A stretch of DNA of 64,000 bases, from contig RQOL01000861.1 of the NCBI GenBank assembly GCA_013076295.1, forward strand, positions 3,720,001 through 3,784,000, written 5' to 3'. The notes beneath the pieces are model-generated. The model saw nothing but the letters and a program-made list of their open reading frames with translations, did not search any database and was not told the origin of the DNA. Numbering within the stretch: position 1 is the first letter of the stretch; each line of letters begins with the position of its first letter. Below, one piece after another: positions 24,901 to 37,500 of this stretch. The stretch comes from Sanderia malayensis (Eukaryota; Cnidaria; Scyphozoa; Semaeostomeae; Pelagiidae). The position numbers were made by a program, and so were the translations under genes.

Positions 24901-27900
24901 GCTGCATTTAACTCCGGGTCGGTGATTAATCCATAGAACACCTTGACCTTGTTTGCTATAAGCAGAAATCAAAAAGCAACAAATACACACGACAGATAGC
25001 TAAGTGTATACACAGAGCTATACAAACAGATACCCACGCGGTGTTCAAAGATGTGTATCTATCTTGTGTGTTTCAATACCAACATGATTCATGTGATTGA
25101 TTAACCTGGTGAGCTTTGATTAGCACTGCAGTCATATTAGCATTTCCTAAGTCTCTCAACGTTAGCATGTTGGCATTTCCAAGTCACGCAATTATGGCGC
25201 AACTTCTTAGAATGGTAGACCTGAATGGCTCACGAATATTTTCTTCATATCGAAAGTAACTCAAGGGCCAGTACGAAGTTATAAAGGGCCACCATTGAAT
25301 TTTGTGCCATGATTTTGCGCGACAAAATGTTCCATTAACAACTGCTGAGCGCGTGAATATGCTGACGTGTTAGATCAAGCTACAAATAAATTCATGCATA
25401 TCGCCTTCGCATATACTTCTCCATTGACAAAACCAGCGCTGTTTAATTTCACCTTACTTGCTCCCCATGCATGTAATACAATCAGCTATCGTTTGAGATT
25501 CTAGAAGTTATAATGAGTTTCTATAACTAATCCATGCTTCGGACCTTTTCAAATGGCCGGGCACGTGCTTTGGATAAAATCTAAAATGTCCTGCCCTACC
25601 CAAAAAGCTTACACTGGAAAACGATTAATGCCCCGAGACACCACAAAACAACTTTGATCAATCCTTGATTGATAGTGTGAAAGGTGCCTTAAACACAAGC
25701 AGGCGCGGCGCGGGAATGTTTCAAACCGCGTGCGGTACTGATGTTAAGTGACTTACCATACTGTGGTGCTTCTCCCGTTATGCCGCCCGATCCCGCTCCA
25801 ACGGCGCGTTTCTTTCGAGGACGACCATCAAATACTAGACAAAAGAAGATTTGTGACAAGCTCAACCATGCTAGAATTTAATCAGCTCAACAATGCATAG
25901 ATTCGATGCGGTTAGATTCACTTTTACTTATTAATAATCGGCCATGAAAATAAAGCTTCTTTCATTCAAACAGAAGGACGTTAAAACCAAAATATCCATA
26001 TAAAAACCACTGCCGCTAAATTTATGTTATATAATAATTTATGGCAAATTAAATAACATTCCCCAGATTTCACTGGATGAAACACGCAAATGGGACAAGC
26101 ACTAGTAGCCAAACATTGATGCTTGGTAAATCAACTTGAAAGCTGTTTACATTTTACAGCTTATACTTCTCACATAAAATAGAAAAGCAGCTGTTGTGGA
26201 TAAAACTACACTGACAACAAGACCTTCTTTTGAAAAAGAATATAATCACGATACTCTGCATTATCAATTAAGGGGTGAAAAAATCTCTTCCGTTCAGCAT
26301 TATAAGTAAAAACAAGAACCTCTGTAAAATTGGACACTTTCTTACGTAAATTGTAGCGCTGTAACTGTTCTGGCTTAGAGAAGAAGGGAGAACTCGCTGT
26401 TCCACATCAATATGATAAGATGATATATACGCATGCGTATACGACGTAGAAAGCAAGATTAACTGTCAGAAATTAACTGTCTTCAATAAACATCGCAAAA
26501 TAAAAAAACTCACCATCTAGATGAAAGTGTTGTTGAATAATATTCAAAATCACGTCTCGCTGGTTATCCTGATGAAATGATAAATCGAATATGCGTGAAG
26601 TAGATAATTATTTTGCATTTATCTATAAATTCGCTTTGATCCATACATGAACCACAAAGGATTAAACATTGATATACGTTTAAACTTTAAATACAATTGT
26701 TCTTGTTAAACTAAGTTGAATCTGATTCGCTCTCCAGTCCAGTCTCCCCAAAACGACCATTGTTCAATAGAAGCGTATCAAGTTTCGTGAAAAAGGGTGA
26801 CTTATTGTTATTCGATATATTTAAACTTGAGACAATTGAACCCAAACCTATGTCCTGGACAATGAAATATAAGCTAACTGCGGCCAAGCTGAAACCCGAA
26901 TTTCAAGAACCAAACAAAACACTAAAAGGAACATTTATTTGTACTATAAAGGTACTTAGCATCTTTATCAGCGTCTACAAATATTGACAACGTGTAATTT
27001 CGATTCTAGACAAAATTGCAATCTTCTTTTCCACCTCTTGTGTGTGGCCACAAAACATATGAAGGTTTCTAATTAAATCTGAAAGCTTGATTTTGTAGGA
27101 GGTCACCAGAATTGCGGTTTTGGCTTTTGAGGATACGACATTGCCTTGCATCAGGAGACCAGCACCATAAAAGACAACAAAAAGTAGTATAACAAAGCAA
27201 CCATAGCAAGTAGAAAAGCTAGCCTTGGTCTTCGCCGTCTTATGCATTATTAATTACCACAAACGCATATTCAACTGTTGCAAACTTCATCAAACCAATG
27301 CGTGCTTTATCGTCTTGAAGATGATAATGGCGATAAAAAACAAATCAGCTGAAAGCAATTTGTTTGGCCTGTTTGAAAACCATAACCAAAGAATATTAAT
27401 CGTTGATGAACTGCTCATGTCATGCGATGTCTGTGATCACACTTTTATCCCAGAAGAGAACCTGGACTTCGATGATCTAATTTGCTCGCTCAAGGCTAGG
27501 CTCTTGAATCCAGAGTCTCCAACCTATCATAATCACCAGCAACGAGGTGGAGGAAGGTTCGCCAGGAAATCGGGTCATTCGGTAAGATAGAACAAGTGTT
27601 CGCAAACACAACTGTAGTTTAACTATTACCCTGGAGTTTAACTGTTTTTCGCTCTTTTTTACTTTATCAACGCGTTGACAAAGCCGCGCTATCAACACTT
27701 GTTTACCTGTTTCAAAGTTTTAACTTAACCTGCCACACCATATCAAGCGGTTCGTTGGTTCCCAAATCTTTACTCGAAACTGTGACAGAAATGAGTATAA
27801 AAGAATTAAACTCTCGATAAATTATCAATTCTCAACGTAGCTTGATTCGGAACAAAAATGCTCGTCCTTTTTGCCGTTGGCTCAAATTCGAAATAAGAGA

Positions 27901-30900
27901 AGTTTCGAAATGAAAGTTGCTTTGCTGTTTTCCATTGTGAGTGAAAATGATTGTAATTGTGCATGCTTCTGACTTAAAACTCTACTCCTTCAGATTATCC
28001 ATGCTAATGCGAGTTTAGCTTTTTTAGCAATTACCCGGTTTCAAAATTATCAGGTTTTCTCAGCAAAACTGTTAAGTTAACAAAATTCGCATCAACGGAA
28101 GTGCGATGTTATGCCAAGAAAAACATTTTAAACCTCAAATGTTGATGGAGGACATGTTATAGTCACAAAACATTATTATGGAGGACATTATTTAAAAATT
28201 ACAAAACATTATTTATTTCAAGCTTGCATGGCGATTTCTCCTTGAAATTTCGAGTATTTGAAATTCTAACTTTCTCAAGTCGCAAAAATCCAGTACTGAA
28301 GTACTGAACCTTCCTAACTCTTGGACCAACGAGTAATGCTTTATTATGAAGCATTTTCTTCAAAAGAACTATATAAACACTGCTGGTTAAATATTATACG
28401 GAAATCTAGTCATCATCTATTGTAGCAAAAATGAAAACTAGACGCCATACTAAAATCATTTGCATTACTATATTTGCATATAAAATATAATTTCCAAATA
28501 TGAAAAGATCAGATTAAACTTATTTACATTGGCCATTTTTCTTTTCCATTCAAGCAAGAAAAATAAGCCGCTAACTTATGTCTGCTTTTTAGTGAAACAC
28601 TAACTTTTGTTTCATATTCTATTGAAGTTGAAGCTTATCAACTTTATCATATTAAATCTTATTCTGTCTTCATGCTTTTGTTTTAACGTTTATTAATTTT
28701 GCGTAGGCTCGCTATATTATCGTGTTTATTTGAAAAGTCATGCTGATAAATAAGTCGAGGGCAAGGACGACTACGCGTGGCCGAAACGAGAGAAGAACTC
28801 CCCATAAGAAAAAACGTCCAGATAGATGTTATGACTTTATCTTCTTAGACGGGCATGACTAAATCGAGCAAAACAAACCAGTATCATGTTATCCTCTCCT
28901 CAGCCCGACATTATTGTATGCACAACTGACAAATGTAGACATTATTGTTCTTTGTATAATAAACTGGTTTATGAAAAACCATAACTAACTAGGGTGGCCA
29001 ACAATTTAAGAAACTTTAGTATACCAGGCTTCAGAATAATTAAGAAACTGGAAGGATTTCCATTCTTAAAAAATCCCATTGACTTTGGTTTGTGCATGAC
29101 CTCAGTGAATATCGAGAATTCTGATAATTTTTGTTTGGAAAACATTGTCATTTTTATTTTGAACCGCGCGGACTTCTTTCCTGACAGTCTGGGTTGGATT
29201 TATATCCATCCAAAAAGGCTCAAGTTGAAAATAATAAGGTAACTTTAGATCCCGAAAATATGGAAGAGATTAAAGAAAATTTTAGTACAAAAACGTCAAA
29301 ATACTGTCATGCCAAATGCACGAACCGGGTGTTATAGGGTTTGGCATTTTCTTCGAAGATTTGTCAACATGCGAATAAAATAACTGTATACACACAATTT
29401 TCAATTGCAGTTTGACAATGAAAACAAGCACTACAATGCGTTTTACAAGAACCGTCACCTGAAAAGCGACGGAGTTGATACGATGGACGAGGAAATCTGG
29501 TACACGCCAACAAAGCAACGAAACAGATCAACATCCATACCAAATTCAGTACTACTTCAAATAACACCGCGCAAATCCAGCTCGCTGCAAGAGAGTTTCT
29601 CCGAAGATGATGACGTATTCGCTGCTGCCTCTGAGAGTGGGAGGAACATGGAACAACTGCGCAAGAGGTTTGTCGATCAAATCAGCTGGGTGAAGGAAAG
29701 GGGCGATGATTACGTTGCCCTGGAAACACTGGATTCTGTCGACGAAATTATGATCTTGCTGAGAATATTTCTCAATCTGAAAACCCCGGCTGCTCTTGGG
29801 TTCAAAGTCAATCATAACCAGACCATCACGGTATCATATCAGTTTCTCAAAAACTTCAACAAAGACTTCATGATGTTAAAAGTTGGCGAAAACTATCGAG
29901 TGTTCATGTCTCCGTTTTGATTCAAAATATATAGTTACAATTGCTGCCAGACAAACTACTCGTGCAAGAAACTTGTTTTACAAATTTATTTTAACTCATG
30001 CTAAAGCATAAACTGTGTACTTTATTTTAAATGAGCATAGCTCAGGATTCAGAATAGATGTAGTTCATTTTAAATGAGCATAGCTCAGGATTCAGAATAG
30101 ATGTAGTTCAGTTTAAATGAGCATAGCTCAGGATTTAGAAGCGATAGTTTAGTTTATATTAAATGAGCATAGCTCAGGATTCAGGATTCAAAGGTTGCGT
30201 TACACGCCATTCTTTTTATCTCTCAAATCTTTTTATATAACAACGGAGCATATTATGAATATTTTTGCGTACATGTGTCAATTCCGAGCTAAAGTAGTCT
30301 AAAAGACATTTCACTATTTAACATTAGGATTTTAGGATGGTATAATATCAGTGGAGAATTAGATATAGGTTTAGATGAAATTATATATTACAATGACATA
30401 GTGGTTATGAAGTGAAGATTGTGGATACGGTGTGGTTTTTTGTCAATATAAGCTAGGTACAGACAGAAAACCAAATATTGAATAAAAATTTTGCTAAAAT
30501 TTCATGTTTGCAATTAAGCCCCTGGGGGGTATTCAGGGATTTTGTGGTAAGAAATCCCCCCCCAACTGTGACAAAAGAGGGGGACAACAGTATAAGTACA
30601 TACCTGCAGATGCTTCTTTAGCAGGGCAAATGTTTCCCTTGATAAGCGAATCATGTATTTGGAACTTCTAGAAAAGCAATTGAATATAGAGAGATGAGCA
30701 AGCAAGTTCACAGTGACACAGCTGAGCTGTGAATTAACAGTAAAATCAATGTAATTGTGTTGGGCAGAATTGAAAAATTAAAAGCATACCTGAAAGAGTC
30801 AACAATTTCATTGCTTCCATACAATTGTTCACGTTTTGTGACTGATTTTAGTTTGCGCATGTCTTCCTGACGATAGCCTTCTTGAAATGGCTCAAACTTC

Positions 30901-32623
30901 TTGAAAAACACTTCAGCTGCACAATTTGAAAATACATGCAAATTATAATGCACTGATGAAGAATTTAAATAAATCAGAACATCTAAAAAACAATGATATT
31001 ACTGACCTTCTGTTTGCAGTCCTTTGTATGTCAATTCAAGATAGAGATGAACAAACAAAGGGTATAATACCAATGAAAGCTCAGGCTAAAAGTACAAATA
31101 GCAAAAACCAATAAACACAAGAGTGAAAATAAATCTCTCTAGATTGAAATCCAGCAGGATAACTTGGAAATTTATATAATGAAGCTAACCTTAAACATAT
31201 CAAGTGCTTTATCAACAAAGCCGAGTAACCTGTAGAAAAATCATAAATGAAAAATTAAACAGTGATTCAAAAATTTTACTAATACAGAAAATAGCCTGAA
31301 TAATAGCTTTATATTATTCATTCTTATATGTTTTATATTTTTTAGTTGTTTTTATTGTAATAAATTAAATAGATTTGTTACTTTGTCATTAATTCAGTTT
31401 TATAAATGTCTTTGTATAAATTCTTAGGGCTGGAGTTTTTATGATAATTGAGATCTTCAAAAATAAGATAACAATCTTACTGTTCATAATATTCCTCATA
31501 GTTATGTGGATCCCCTTCACTGAAAAATGAATGTGACATTGGAGATTATTATAGTATCAAAGGAAATAGAATAATTTCTATCAACGTCCGGATTGTATTC
31601 TGCAATAATCTGATGGCAACAGGACCGTCGCTAGAGACATCAAGCTAGGGGGGTGCAAGCTCTCAATTTGCCGATTGATGGGCGTGGTTTTCTGGGCGTG
31701 GCTGATGTGGCATCCTGGCTAGAAAACTTAATGAGGGCAACAGGTTGAAATGGTGCCCTTTCCTTCATTCCATTTTTGCGCAAAATGTTCATTATCAAAT
31801 TCGCAAGACAGATGTATACGTTCTTTTAATATAGTTATGTGTTGTTAGTGGCTCCCTAATGGTTGCCGCCTAAGGGTGAGGAAATTTTTCAATTTTGATG
31901 CTTCCAGACCGCTGCAAAATGCAATCTTAATCTTAATATTACTCTAAATTCTCCATCGTATTGTGTAATTTGCTTCAGATCAAGTTGAATTCACTGGGAA
32001 TTTCACGATTTGCCGATTGCTTTCTTCTGAGTAAAACTTAACATAACTGCTCTTGGGGCATCTTTTTTGCCGACTGACTTTTCGATTTGCCGACTGAGAT
32101 TTGGCCAGGGGGGATGCCGCACCCCCCGCACCCCCTATGTAGCGACAGCCCTGGATGGCAAGTAAATATTATCAGATTACTTTTCATATTCTGGCAAAAT
32201 GCTTGTAATATCAGGAATTGTGTCATTGGAAGCTGATGCTGAGCTTATGGAAGTAAGTTCCTTATCATCAAAACCGGATTCTGCCTTCAATGCTTCTTCA
32301 GTTGCCTGCAGATGAATAAAAAATATTTATATGATTCTCTCCTAATAAAATATTCTTGGCAAGATTAACAATAAGCTTAAGCGAAGCGGATGAATTAAGA
32401 AACGACATAGCTATAAATAACATGAAAATCTGGAGTGGAGGTAAAAAGAGACGCCAGCACGAGATTTAGTTAAGCTTCAGCAGGGGGCGTGTCTTGTCTC
32501 GTCCACTCTGATTAATAAATATGGCACTATACTTACTTTCAAGTTATTCTTCTTCAAATACTGAAGTAAAACTTTGAGTACTTGCTTTTCACTTGCTTTC
32601 TTTCCACCAGGAGCTGCAGCCAT
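18918..32623 (-). CDS. TAF5: Transcription initiation factor TFIID subunit 5 (also SAGA-type complexes)
   Basis: 22 exons on the minus strand sum to 1977 bases, exactly 658 codons plus stop. In gene order: 32623-32537, 32305-32181, 31519-31481, 31229-31190, 31085-31007, 30916-30790, 30667-30604, 26568-26514, 25834-25757, 24955-24855, 24322-24298, 24165-24102, 23180-23061, 22369-22224, 21943-21913, 21647-21541, 21441-21360, 20811-20700, 20597-20484, 20089-19912, 19557-19470, 19032-18918. The protein is a scaffold of TFIID. Residues about 8-45 are a LisH motif (VLKVLLQYLKKNNLK). The NTD2 domain follows (YPLFVHLYLEL, RLSRETFALLKKHLQ), then an acidic linker (EEDSDDDEDKEKP) and six or seven WD40 repeats (GHLADV, SGSADRTVRVWDL). 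The C-terminus HFTRRNLLL matches vertebrate TAF5. An in-frame ATG at 32680 would add 19 residues. Vertebrate TAF5 is longer (about 800) because of a low-complexity N-terminus missing here. Confidence 0.95.
21728..21875. mobile_element. Short MITE, copy of a dispersed family
   Basis: In a TAF5 intron. The ends read AATAAAAACCCCCATATAAG and complement-like CGGATTTTTACTGTA, and the core contains CACAATAGGCTATTGCTTCT and CCTGAAGGTTCTTA. The same core recurs at about 46626-46796, 48840-48980, 52748-52880 and 58248-58383 in this window. Confidence 0.65.
22415..22601. mobile_element. pogo/Tigger-like MITE
   Basis: The terminal inverted repeats CAGTGGAATCCCGCTATAGC and GCTATAGCGGGATTCCAGTG-type complement enclose 187 bases flanked by TA at both sides. 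The internal phrase TTCGTTATA / TATAGCGAAC repeats. The TA target and CAGTGGAA start resemble pogo-family elements of the Tc1/mariner superfamily. It sits in a TAF5 intron and has no coding region. Confidence 0.75.
23431..23900. mobile_element. MITE with TACCGTAAATCCTCG termini
   Basis: The inverted ends TACCGTAAATCCTCGAATAA and TTATTCGAGGATTTACGGTA enclose about 470 bases. Blocks of CTCGAATAAGCCCCC are repeated next to both ends (23446-23560 and 23797-23890). Lies in a TAF5 intron. Related to the element at 1956-2913. Decayed ends of the same kind occur near 30497-30550 and 37740-37840. Confidence 0.75.
24683..24785. repeat. Direct duplication, about 48-base unit
   Basis: Two copies of a unit containing ATAATGTCATCACCAGT and GAGACTCCCGGAT stand in tandem (about 24698 and 24750) in the TAF5 intron just 3' of the acidic-linker exon. 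One base differs in the shared part (AGTTGAG versus AGTCGAG). No function seen. Confidence 0.55.
26737..29920 (+). CDS. Unrecognised gene nested in a TAF5 intron, opposite strand
   Basis: Lies wholly inside TAF5 intron 26569-30603. The two best exons are 27321-27581 (donor GTAAGA) and 29411-29920 (acceptor TCAATTGCAG), both phase 0. A likely earlier exon ends at 26951 (donor GTACTT, also phase 0) and includes KRPLFNRSVSSFVKKGDLLL; its left limit is uncertain. The last exon encodes MDEEIWYTPTKQRNRS, a Ser-rich acidic patch (SLQESFSEDDDVFAA), a helical segment with ERGDDYVALETLDSVDEI, and the end YRVFMSPF. The middle exon has ELLMSCDVCDHTF, with a CxxC pair. No membrane segment or known domain is evident. 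Because introns rarely keep such long in-phase frames, I think the gene is real, but its first exon and its role are unknown. Confidence 0.5.
30027..30188. repeat. Tandem repeat, 4 copies of about 45 bases
   Basis: The unit contains TTAAATGAGCATAGCTCAGG followed by ATTCAGAATAGATGTAGTTC, at about 30027, 30070, 30113 and 30160. The last unit is altered. It lies 100 bases 3' of the nested gene's stop, probably in its 3' untranslated region. The core GAGC..GCTC is palindromic. Confidence 0.75.
31620..32153. mobile_element. hAT-like non-autonomous element in TAF5 intron
   Basis: The ends CAGGACCGTCGCTA and TAGCGACAGCCCTG are imperfect inverted repeats, followed inward by G-rich/C-rich runs (AGGGGGGTGC / GCACCCCC). 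An exact 8-base target duplication GATGGCAA lies at 31612-31619 and 32154-32161. 534 bases with no coding region. The CAGGGCTGTCG-type start plus the 8-base duplication point to hAT. Confidence 0.8.
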
Positions 32624-32919
32624 GTTTTCAACAATATATATAAGCGCGTTTTGAGCTGCTATTCCGGTCACGTCAGTCAAACTATGGATTAAATGGGCCT
32701 AAAGTGATAATGTCCATTTCAAAGCCATTTGCAGGCCATAAAATAGACAGATATATTCACTGCAGCAAATTGATATACTACCCAGAGCAAATAATAGTCA
32801 AATAATTATTTCAGAGCAAATGATACTCCACTCAAGAAATAAAACTAAAACCAAAATTCAACACAACACAACATGCGGTTAAATTGAAAACTGTTGTTGT
32901 TGCTGTTGCATGAAGAGCA
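32624..32919. other. TAF5 promoter region
   Basis: Immediate 5' flank of TAF5. No TATA box is obvious. The 8-base target duplication of the next element begins at 32920. Confidence 0.35.
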
Positions 32920-32927
32920 AGCAGCAC

Positions 32928-34303
32928 CAGTGAACTCTATATAAGAACTCTGGAACGATAACTCTATTTAGCTCGAGTGTGTCACAAAATGGCTGCCGCT
33001 GTACGTACAGCCGAAAAAACAAATCATCGTATTTCTCATCAGTTATATCATTATTAGCTGCCAAAATGTACAGGATCATTTAATATACTTATTTACTTTT
33101 TAGAAATAAAAAAAAATTCATCGCTACACGTTTTTAATGTATTTTACGGGCAATTTTCTATTTTAGAAATTCTCTAAAAAACAAGGTTTTCATAAATTTT
33201 TCAAGAATGGGCAAACTCAGAAGCTAGCCAATTAAGTATAACCTGCAAATAACAATTCTACAACTTTTGAAATTCCATGTAGCTATGTATCTCATAAAAT
33301 AAACGTGTAAGATGACTTCAAATAATTTTGAACGATGAGCTTAGGCCAAAAATCGCCACTGCAAAAAGTCTTGTATCGTTGACATTTCTCCACAAAGTTG
33401 TAAGTCATATATGTAAAACTTTCGATAACATATTTCTCCAAATGATAACTTCAAATTTCTTGGGTGAAACTCCACAATTCTTAGCAGAAAATAACAAATT
33501 TGCTTGTTGATGGTGGTGTACGTGTACAGGAGCCAACCTGACAACACTTCTTGTACGTTTGCTGGACGTACAGCCTCTCTCCCGCTCACCGAAGTGTATA
33601 AAGCGGGAAATTCAACTTGCCGAAAATGGGGAGTAAACAAAATGTAAATGTATATACTATAACTACATCTATTATTTATTACTATTAATGTGATCAGGTA
33701 ATTGTTAAAAGACCTACACAGGTAAAAGCGTGGTAAATTCCTCGCAAGTGAAATAACAACAACGTGAAATTCTTCGTGAAATACCACACTTTATGAAATT
33801 TTACAGTCATAGAAATGCTGTTATTTTATTGTGAAATACCCCGGTAAAATGCTACATTTAGGGGGTAGTTTCTCTAGAGTGTGGTATTGCACCCTTGATA
33901 AAATACCACGCGTCATTATTGCTGCTGTGTGCGATTATACGCTGCATTTTACGAGTCATTTCCTGTGGTATTTCTCAGCGTTTTTACTTAGGCCGAAGTT
34001 GCCGCCACTGCAAAATAGCCTTTTTACAACGATCTCCTTCCTTAACATTATTATTTCTAAATCGGAAACGATAAAATAAATCTTACCATCACATGATTCC
34101 TTTATTTCGTTGAGGTAAAAATATCGACTTTGATGAAAATGAAATAAATCCGTAAAAAAATAGCTGCAGCACAATAGGTCTCCATTATAATTTCCAGTTT
34201 TTATACGTACAATGCGCGCGCATCAAATTCAAAAAGTGACACACTCACGGGCAGCCGAGAACAATAGAGTTATCGTTCCAGAGTTCTTATATAGAGTTCA
34301 CTG
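32928..34303. mobile_element. hAT-like non-autonomous element, 1376 bases
   Basis: The inverted ends CAGTGAACTCTATATAAGAA and the complement TTCTTATATAGAGTTCACTG continue inward for about 40 bases (CTCTGGAACGATAACTCTATT). The flanking direct repeat AGCAGCAC at 32920-32927 and 34304-34311 is exact and 8 bases long. The interior has GTGAAATACC / GGTATT palindromic phrases around 33770-33910 but no transposase frame; short open stretches inside show no domain. It occupies most of the space between TAF5 and the MetE-like gene. Confidence 0.8.
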
Positions 34304-34547
34304 AGCAGCACAGACAGCAGCTGCTCTCGCATCAATGCCTCTCCATGGCCCGCTTTCATGGCCCATCTTTCTATCTTCGCTCTCAATTGTTAATTATTCC
34401 ACCAATTCAGGGCTAGCGCCAGCTTGACAGAGCTAATCATCAATGAAATGAACCTTTAATTTCAAAAAAATTCTTTGCATGTATTATAAAAATGTTGCCT
34501 CAAACGGTTTTATATATTTTATAAATTTGATTTAGATGCAATGTTAA

Positions 34548-37500
34548 TTAAATGCTTTTGGCAGCTTCTACCATGTTTTTCAACTTCTTCTCCGCTAACT
34601 CCATGGGAAGGAATATCAGGCCACAATCAGGTGCTACCATCAGTCTTTCTGCTGGAATGTACTTCAAAACATCTTGTATATGAGCACGAACTTCTTCCAC
34701 TGTCTCCAGACGACTTTTCACAACATCAATTACACCAAGAATAACCTTTGCGAAAGACAAAACTGTCATTGATATTATGCAGCATTATGGATAGGGGTAC
34801 TTGAAACGCCGAGCATTCCCAGCTAATCAATATAAGTGGCGTGTGCGCGCGGTGTGCACCTTTAAACATAAAAATGAGTGCCCCAAAAATTTGGGACGCA
34901 AAGGGGCCTCCGAGAAATCACTCGAAAAAACGGGCTTTTTAACCTGAGTCTAATTTAGTACGCTGACACACTGTTCCGTTACGCCAATGCACAATTCTAT
35001 CTCCTCAAAGCACTATTTTATATACATTTCAAACCAACGATACTAGATGAAAAACGTACCTTGATCTTTTTGAACATTGAAAACAATTTTGGGTCATTGC
35101 GACGGTGCGTGTCTTCTAAAGAGAATGCATCAATGTTGGAATTGTCAATTGCAGTTGCTACTTTCAGATATGCATCTTTGTCCGCCTTCTCGTAATCTGT
35201 CTGGTCCTAAAAACAAAAATAAGAAAAATTAATCACAGTCACATTAATTCTTTTGTATTTCGTTTCGTTTTGTTTTCATGGTGAAGTCACATCAACAAAG
35301 ATTTGAATTTTATCTTTGATCTTCAAACTGAGCGCACAACTTCTCTGCATTTAAAATTGATTTGCTGAAATCTATTATTGCAGAAATATTACGTCATGTA
35401 GTATGACATCATGCATATTCCTGTGCAGTAGCCTATACATGGCACTGCGCATACACGCCCCCTTTAGGGCCATCTAGCCCTAACCCTAACCCTAACCCTA
35501 ACCGATACACCATACACTGTCAGTAGCATTACGTCATGTATACCTGCGCAGTAGCCTATATATGGCACTGCGCATACACACCCACCTTTACGGCCTCTAA
35601 CCCTAACCCTAATCCTAATCCTAATCCTAACCAGAACCCTAACCGACACACCATACACTGTCAGTAGCATTACATCATGTATACTCCTGCGCAGTTACCT
35701 ATATATGGCACTGCGCTTACACACCCACCTTTACGGCCTCTAACCCTAACCCTAACCCTAACCCTAACCCTAACCGATACACCACACACTGTCAGTAGCA
35801 TTACGTCATGTATAGTCCTGCGCAGTAGTCTATATACGATACTGCGCATACACACCCACCTTTACGGCTTCTAACCCCAACCCGGAACCCTAACCCTAAC
35901 CTATACACCATACACTGTCAGTAGTATTACGTCATGTATACTCCTGCGCAGTAGCCTACATATGGAACTGCGCATACACACCCACCTTTAGGAAATTTAA
36001 ATTACAAATTGATAAAAACACAAAGTAGATGTTCTCATCGGGTTTTGAACCAGGGTCTCGCGCTTAGCGTGCTGGAAAGTTACCGGTAGTCCACAGCAGC
36101 CCTTCCCAGCAGAGGAGAAGAGGATAAGGTCAAAGGAATGAAAGCACCAGACACAGTCATCCTTCACCCGTTGATATTAGTCATCTACCGTTACGCTCTA
36201 CATACATGCGTCATGCCACATTTGAAATTGGCCGGCACAGCAAATCATTCGGTTGTCGAATTAAAGTATGCGCTTGACATACGACAGAAGCAATCTAACA
36301 TCTCACCCCTTGAACTACTTCACTGTTCGGTGAATGTTTAGTCGCACCTTAACAAGAAAAATAAAGCTTGCTTGCTTGCTTGCAAGCTTTTGTCTACACC
36401 CTATTTTTTGCAGGCACTCATTTTAAAATATATCTTTTTAATCAATTGCAAGATGCTTCATTCCCGATTATTGGTTTTAAATCACAGCAGCACTCATTTC
36501 AACAACGTTAACAGCTAGTTTTAACAATGTTAACAGCTAGTTTTTAGACGGTATACATAGTCCGTGAGTCCCCTGAAGGGTCCCTTTCATTTTTTAGAAG
36601 TATCACTGTTAAAGGGTAGTCTCTGATAGAAGATGCACGGGTTAAACCAATAATCGAGAGATAACAATCCCGAATTTCGTTAAAGATATTTGCATTTTGG
36701 GCCAATCATTTACAGTTGGGGCAAAAACAACAATAAATGATGCAACAGAGACGGGTTACTTACCAAGTACTGTGGATAACCGCAGCAAGCATGAACTGTT
36801 TTGAAGACATCATCAGGAATACCATGAAAACACTGACTTACAAAGTCTATGCCATACTCCAACGCCTTATCAGGGTACCTCATCAAAACAGGCTCGTCGA
36901 TCTAAAAAAGTAACGTATTCATTGTTAAAGACAACGACATACAACGATATGATATGAGCCATCGTTATTGGCTCATTGCCTCCCGGTCCAACTTTTATTT
37001 CCTGGTTTGCAAAATCTCTCGTTCCACTTGGGCCGCGAACGGCCGCAGGCCATTGCAATACCTGAATTTGTCTACAGCCCGCAGCCGCCAGGTATTTCAA
37101 TTCGTTGTTGATGCACTCAACAAGTGCTTTGTATAAATCGAGCTCATCTTTGTAGAAGGAATTGCATGTTGTATCAATTATTGTCATCGGTCCGGGAACT
37201 GTGACCTTCACTTGATTTTTGGTCATACTTTGGCTCAGTTTCCAGTCAGCTGCCAGCCATCCCGGCTGATCTTTTGGGGAAACATGAGACACGATTTGAG
37301 GCACCTTGGTCTCCGCGGCACCGTTCCTGCACAGTACCGACTTCAAATTTTCAAAGTCTATTCCATTTAAGTGACGGCAAAAAGCATGGACGTAGGAATC
37401 CCTTCTGAGTTCACCGTCCGTGACAACATCAATTCCGGCCTGTTGCTGAAGCTCAAGAACCTCACGCGTTGCCCTAAAAATCTCATCTTGCACGTCGTTT

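Noticed and set aside
28900..29250. Extra exon of the nested gene (frame at 28994-29242)
   Set aside because: No convincing splice acceptor and donor pair keeps phase 0 with the neighbouring exons, and the protein composition looks random.
33341..33787. 148-residue minus-strand frame inside the hAT-like element
   Set aside because: No transposase or other domain, AT-driven composition, and it spans sequence bounded by transposon ends.
35464..35855. Minus-strand frames rich in VRVRVR repeats
   Set aside because: They are translations of the telomeric (TTAGGG)n tracts and satellite, not genes.
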